A DNA stretch of 36,600 bases from an uncultured Clostridia bacterium (GTDB lineage: Bacteria > Bacillota > Clostridia > Oscillospirales > Feifaniaceae), in the NCBI GenBank assembly GCA_904420075.1, contig CAJFTX010000028.1:1-36600 (forward strand), given 5' to 3'. Below, piece after piece: positions 32,146 to 36,600 of the stretch. Both the position numbers and the translations under genes were made by a program. Below the pieces are notes generated by a model. It had not been told where the DNA came from. It was given only the letters and a program-made list of their open reading frames with translations, and ran no database searches. Positions within the stretch are counted from its first letter, which is position 1. The number at the start of each line of letters is the position of its first letter.

Positions 32146-35100
32146 TTGAAGATCTGGAAACGTGTTTTGGGGGTTACACTTTCTCTGGTGATGAGCTTTG
32201 AGTTGATGCCGCTTGCGCTCTCCGAGCGGGAGCAGACGGCGGAGGACCGGCTTAAGGAGGAGCGGGCTTACTCGGTGTTGCAGCGGGCGGAGGGGACTCC
32301 GCTCGAGCAGTACGAGGGGTACCGCTTTATCGAGTACTGCTTCGAGCTGGGCGCGCCGGAGCTGGTGCCCTTTCAGCGGAGACGGGCGGGGGAGCTCACT
32401 TCGGCGGAGCGCGAACTGCTCTGCGGGGAGCTTGCGCTGCCGGAACTGCTCTTCTCCGAGCAGCTCGCTTCGTTGACGGTGGAGCATCTGGTCGCCTGCT
32501 ACTGGTATCTGAGTGAACGCGAGGTTCCGATTTTGCAGCTGGTAGAGCTCGCAAAGGATGAGCAATTTTTTGAGCGGCAGGGGATCGCACTGCTCTCGGA
32601 GGGGAGCGAGCCCGCATTTGCTCCGCTGCAGAGCGAGCAGAAGTACTACGGCGCGCCGCTTCAGCTGGAGGAGAACGGCTCCGAGCAGGTGGCGTATACT
32701 GACGGATCACTGTCAATCAATGTGACTGATCTGACGCTGCCTGGGGTGAACGGACTGGACCTTGTGATCTCGCGGAGATATGACTCGTCCAAGGCGAGGT
32801 ATTACGGCCAGACAGGCCGCCTGCTGCACGACTGCGGCGAGACACTGGAACTGCAGCACAGTGCGACGCGGTATCTCTACCGCCAGCTCTCAAACGGACT
32901 GCTCGATCAAAACGGCGGATATGTGACCGAGCTGTCTCCGATCTATGAACCGGCGACGTTTGAGGCACTCAGCAGTCCGGGCCGCCAGCGGATTACGGCG
33001 ACTGACGGGGGATTCTGGATTGACGAGTACCGCACGGAGGTGCGGAGTTGTCCTGTCTGCAGCGAGTCGGTGGAGACGGGGAGCTCGGAAAACGAGGCGC
33101 TGCCGGGGACGCCGGAGGAGGGGATCTATTCGCTGGGAGCGGGTTGGAGTCTCGGCTTTTCCCACATCACGACCGACGGGAGAACGCGGACGCTGCACCT
33201 TGCGGACGGACGGGAGCTCCCGATTGAGGAGAACGATTTTAACGGGCTCTACTGGTATATGAACGGGGATCTGCATCTGGAATTTCTGGAGGAGGGGTAC
33301 CAGCTCACCTATCAGGACGGAAAGGTGGAGCTGTTTGACCAGGGGGGGCGGCTCACCGAGATCCGGGACCGCTTCTCCAACCGGATCACATTTACCTATC
33401 CCGAGGACTCACTGATGAAAATTGTGGACAGTTGCGGGAGGGAGATTCTGTTCACAGAGGCCGTGAGCGACACAGAAAAGACGCTGACCGTCTCGGTAAA
33501 CGGGGAGAGTTTCTCCTACCGGTTGAGCAGAAACTCCGCGCGGGAGATCGGTGCGCCGGAGTACAACCTGAGTGCAGTGACCAATATGCTCGGGCATGAA
33601 ACGGTTTACAGCTACACCGACGTGGAGGCGCCTTTCTCCCTCTCGGGCGAGCTGGAGGCGGAGAGCTGTGGGGAGAACTATGTCGCCGCGCTGACCGGAA
33701 TTGACTATCCGACGGGAGCGTCGGTACACTATGAGTATTTCACCCGGGTGCTCGGGGACTTCACAGCTTACGGCTCACAGATCGGGGTGGCGGTGCGCCG
33801 CCGGTACGAGAAGATAGGCGGCGAGATTCAAAATGAGATGCTCTACAACTACGGCGAATATGAGCGGCAGCCGGGCGAGGTGGACCCGACAGCGCAGATC
33901 GGACAAAAGCGCGACGGCGTCGGCGGAGATGGCATTCCCGAGTCGGAGAATCTGCTCTACTCCTCGGCCTATGACCCGGTGCGCGGACTGTTCACCCTCT
34001 ATCAGATGTCGGGGAGCAGCGGGCTTCTGCAGTATGAATACAGCTTTTTGAACGGGGAGAAGATCGAGGAGAAGTTTATCCGAAATATCAGATATATGGG
34101 GGGCAGTCTCCCGCAGAAAGTACAGGAGCGGGTCACCACCTATGACGGGAATCAGAGTGTCAGCTACAGCAAGTACTATGCCTACGACCGGAACGGAAAT
34201 CTGCTCGAATCGTATGAGCGGAATGTGCCCGGCTATGTGGGACTGGATCACAACGGTCATCTTCAGCTGGAGGGAACGATCCCCGATAAGAGCTATACCT
34301 ATGACTCGAGATACGGTCTTGTGACGCGGATTGTGGAGCCGGTGCCGGGCGGGATGCTGGTGACGCAGAATACGCTCTCGGCGGATGGACGAACCATTAC
34401 GGGGAGCAGGGTGTATGAGACCGCCATGGTCTTTGTCTACGACAGGAATGGGATTGAGAGCAGCCGTTCGCTGCTTCTGGATCGTGGCAGCACGAGCTAT
34501 CAGTACAATACCCAGGGCCAGATGACCCGCAGGACCGAACAGGTCTGGCAGGACGCGGACGACCTGATTGAGAATGTTGAGTGGACGGTAAATTACATCC
34601 CGCAGACTGAGTTTGCGCGCACCGCCGTGACCGAATATAGCTATACCGGAGGACTGCTCACCGAGGAGGAGGATCCGGATACCGGCATGAAAAAAACCTA
34701 TTCCTATGATGCGTTCGGCCGAGTGACGAGTGAAGGGGACGCGGCGGGGAGCACCGCCTATGAGTATGATCCGCTCGGAGAAATCGTGAAGATCACCTAT
34801 CCGCTCGGGGGAGTGGACTCGGTTTTGATCGACTATGTGGCGAACACCAAGCGGGTGAAGTTGCGCAGCGGGGCGGAGGTGCTCTATACATACGACCAGG
34901 CCGGCCGGATCTTATCGGTGGAGGACCTCGCCAGCGGGACGACGCTCACCAGCTACGGCTACGACGGAGTGGGGAGGCTCGCCTGGTGCGAAAATGCGGA
35001 TGGCGCATCCAAGGGCCGTGCGGAGTACGCCTATGATCACTGGGACCGCGAGACCCGGTACCGCGTGCTCGACGGCGTGGGAAAGGAGCTCTTTCTGCGC

Positions 35101-36600
35101 ACCAGGAGCTATACCGACGCGTTTGAGTACGGCGGCGCGGGGGCGTATCGCGTGACTACGACCGAGGACGGCGGAAACTCGCCGGACGTGACGGTGAAAG
35201 AGACCTACAATCTGCTCGGAGATCTGTTGGAGGAGAGCCGGGAGAACGGGACCCTGACCTATCAGTACGACGTGCGGGGCAACTGCAAAAGTGTGCAGGG
35301 AGGAAAGTACCGCACCTACGTCTATAACTATCAGGACAAGCTGGTAAGCGAGTCGGCCAGCGGCTGGACCAATGTGACCCGGTACGACTCGCAGGGAAAT
35401 GTGGTCACACGCATCGGCAGTGAGGAGCGCACCGATATGACCTATGACAGCTCGGGCCGGCTGAGATCGGTGCGGTATCCCTTTGAGGGGACACTGGCGC
35501 GCGGAACGGAGTATATCTACAACGCGGCGGGTGATCTGACCAATGAGAACTACGGGTGGTACGATCTGGACGATTTCGGCCTTTTCTCCTGGGACGGCGG
35601 CACGTATTACCGGTACGACGCGGAGCACAATCTTCTCTCCGCAAAAGGCGAGGGGAGGCGCGACGAGGTAAACTACAGCTACGACACGGCGGGAAATATG
35701 CTCACAGCCGGCGGACGGAGCTACACCTATGACGCATTTTCCCGGCCCGTGAGCATGACCGACGAGCAGGGGGCAACAGAGCGTTACGAGTACGACGCAA
35801 ATGGAAATCTGATAAAAACCACAAAGCGGAGCGGGACAGTGATTGAAAGCGAGTACAACGCACTGGGACTCGTGCTCTCGCGGACAGGGACGGCGCCGGG
35901 AAAAGCGGCAGAGACGGAGACTTACAGCTATGACAAACGAGGCCAGCTGATCAGCGAGCAGAACAGCGCCGGCAGCTGGAGTTACAGCTACAGCGAGGCA
36001 GGAGACCGGATAGAGGAGAGCGACGGGAACTATACACTGAAGCTCTCTTACCGGTCGACAGGTGATCTGACGGGGTACGAGCTCTATCAAAACGAGAAGC
36101 GGGTGTACTACCAGACGATGAACTACCAGAATGCAGGGGACCTGAGCGAGGTGCGTGTGGGAAACACGCTGGTAGCGAGCTACGAGACGAAAAACGGAAG
36201 ACTGTACAAAAGAGACCGGCTGAGTTACGGGTACGGAGTGTACGGCCAGATGACAAGCGAGGGAGAGACGGAATTTTCATACGATCTGCGCGGTCGGATG
36301 ACAGAAATCGTCGAGTCAGACGGCAAGAAGCGGAACTATAGCTACAGCGCATCGGGGGAGCTGACAGGCGAGGTAGATGAGCAAAACGGGCTGAACAAGA
36401 CGTATGAGTATGACGGCATGGGCAACCGTGTGCGGCAGACAAGCGGGAGCGAAGTGACGGAGTACGAATACGGTCTGGGTAACCGGCTGACGGCGGTAAT
36501 CAAAGGAGCGGATCGAGAGGCGTACGAATACGACGCGGACGGGAACGTGACGAAGGCGGGAACGCGGACGTATGAGTACAACGCGTTTGGGAAGCTCATA
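32146..36600 (+). CDS. Secreted Rhs/YD-repeat protein, 3' end beyond window
   Basis: 1485 codons are visible and the frame is still open at the right edge. It starts at TTG 32146 with AGGGAGG 7 bases upstream. A Sec signal (KIWKRVLGVTLSLVM..., about 1-26) is followed by a unique region (about 27-185), then the Rhs N-terminal motif DLTLPGVNGLDLVISRRYDS (about 193-212). A single CPVC pair (C302/C305) comes next, then GAGWSLGF, and from about residue 380 numerous YD repeats (YSYDAFGRVTSEGD, YEYDANGNLIK, YEYDADGNVTK). Such repeats form a hollow beta-shell that carries a C-terminal toxin or other payload. The payload, and any immunity gene, lie outside the window. It is preceded by its own promoter. 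Confidence 0.92.
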   Translation, partial: MKIWKRVLGVTLSLVMSFELMPLALSEREQTAEDRLKEERAYSVLQRAEGTPLEQYEGYRFIEYCFELGAPELVPFQRRRAGELTSAERELLCGELALPELLFSEQLASLTVEHLVACYWYLSEREVPILQLVELAKDEQFFERQGIALLSEGSEPAFAPLQSEQKYYGAPLQLEENGSEQVAYTDGSLSINVTDLTLPGVNGLDLVISRRYDSSKARYYGQTGRLLHDCGETLELQHSATRYLYRQLSNGLLDQNGGYVTELSPIYEPATFEALSSPGRQRITATDGGFWIDEYRTEVRSCPVCSESVETGSSENEALPGTPEEGIYSLGAGWSLGFSHITTDGRTRTLHLADGRELPIEENDFNGLYWYMNGDLHLEFLEEGYQLTYQDGKVELFDQGGRLTEIRDRFSNRITFTYPEDSLMKIVDSCGREILFTEAVSDTEKTLTVSVNGESFSYRLSRNSAREIGAPEYNLSAVTNMLGHETVYSYTDVEAPFSLSGELEAESCGENYVAALTGIDYPTGASVHYEYFTRVLGDFTAYGSQIGVAVRRRYEKIGGEIQNEMLYNYGEYERQPGEVDPTAQIGQKRDGVGGDGIPESENLLYSSAYDPVRGLFTLYQMSGSSGLLQYEYSFLNGEKIEEKFIRNIRYMGGSLPQKVQERVTTYDGNQSVSYSKYYAYDRNGNLLESYERNVPGYVGLDHNGHLQLEGTIPDKSYTYDSRYGLVTRIVEPVPGGMLVTQNTLSADGRTITGSRVYETAMVFVYDRNGIESSRSLLLDRGSTSYQYNTQGQMTRRTEQVWQDADDLIENVEWTVNYIPQTEFARTAVTEYSYTGGLLTEEEDPDTGMKKTYSYDAFGRVTSEGDAAGSTAYEYDPLGEIVKITYPLGGVDSVLIDYVANTKRVKLRSGAEVLYTYDQAGRILSVEDLASGTTLTSYGYDGVGRLAWCENADGASKGRAEYAYDHWDRETRYRVLDGVGKELFLRTRSYTDAFEYGGAGAYRVTTTEDGGNSPDVTVKETYNLLGDLLEESRENGTLTYQYDVRGNCKSVQGGKYRTYVYNYQDKLVSESASGWTNVTRYDSQGNVVTRIGSEERTDMTYDSSGRLRSVRYPFEGTLARGTEYIYNAAGDLTNENYGWYDLDDFGLFSWDGGTYYRYDAEHNLLSAKGEGRRDEVNYSYDTAGNMLTAGGRSYTYDAFSRPVSMTDEQGATERYEYDANGNLIKTTKRSGTVIESEYNALGLVLSRTGTAPGKAAETETYSYDKRGQLISEQNSAGSWSYSYSEAGDRIEESDGNYTLKLSYRSTGDLTGYELYQNEKRVYYQTMNYQNAGDLSEVRVGNTLVASYETKNGRLYKRDRLSYGYGVYGQMTSEGETEFSYDLRGRMTEIVESDGKKRNYSYSASGELTGEVDEQNGLNKTYEYDGMGNRVRQTSGSEVTEYEYGLGNRLTAVIKGADREAYEYDADGNVTKAGTRTYEYNAFGKLI

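Noticed and set aside
34912-36090. 392-codon minus-strand open frame in the Rhs gene
   Set aside because: Arises from the repetitive YD-repeat composition read antisense; the Val/Ile-rich repetitive product mirrors the repeats.
1-36600. CRISPR array, tRNA/rRNA genes, insertion sequences or prophage
   Set aside because: I saw no regularly spaced direct repeats, no tRNA-like cloverleaf or rRNA sequence, and no transposase, integrase or phage structural genes.

Overview
This window looks like chromosomal DNA of a moderately GC-rich Clostridia-type Firmicute, probably a gut-associated Oscillospirales-like lineage. The family-level guess is inference. The support is the Firmicute block hprK-PHP-murB-rapZ-whiA-dnaE-pfkA, a zinc-ribbon (four-cysteine) L28, SdpR/SdpI, S-layer homology (SLH) domains on secreted proteins, strong AGGAGG ribosome binding sites and TTGACA-17-TATAAT promoters.

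Region 1 (1-10085) is housekeeping. rpmB runs leftwards, divergent from a tight operon of hprK, a PHP-family phosphatase, murB, rapZ, whiA, a nitroreductase and dnaE. pfkA follows with its own promoter and terminator. rapZ and whiA are 5 bases apart, so yvcK/glmR, which normally sits between them, is absent here. A nitroreductase occupies the place where a Crh/HPr gene is often found.

Region 2 (10086-15938) holds small transcription units: a fucO-type alcohol dehydrogenase, a MATE exporter whose consensus promoter is followed by an intrinsic terminator before the start codon, a membrane HTH/zinc-ribbon protein, an sdpR-sdpI pair with a clear operator, and a LacI-family regulator.

Region 3 (15939-23847) starts with a 538-base gene-free stretch carrying a recurring GC-rich motif. 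A membrane-bound AraC-type sensor-regulator, tatA, tatC, a Tat-signal beta-helix protein and a Sec-secreted DUF6273-like/SLH protein follow. It reads as a self-contained export locus: regulator, minimal TatAC translocase, its candidate substrate and a wall-associated protein.

Region 4 (23848-26410) is one large gene. The protein combines an N-terminal zinc ribbon, a TPR-like segment, a TIR domain, a transmembrane helix and a C-terminal DUF6273-like domain. Its extracellular end resembles the secreted protein encoded just upstream.

Region 5 (26411-29781) is a sugar ABC importer (binding lipoprotein plus two permeases, no ATPase) with an attenuating terminator after the binding-protein gene. 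Region 6 (29782-36600) encodes surface proteins: a CHAP amidase/peptidase with SLH repeats, then a very large secreted Rhs/YD-repeat protein that runs off the right edge, so its C-terminal (possibly toxin) domain is not visible.

The best candidates for something little described are the TIR-TM-DUF6273 protein next to a secreted DUF6273 protein, the regulator-TatAC-beta-helix locus, and the attenuated MATE leader.
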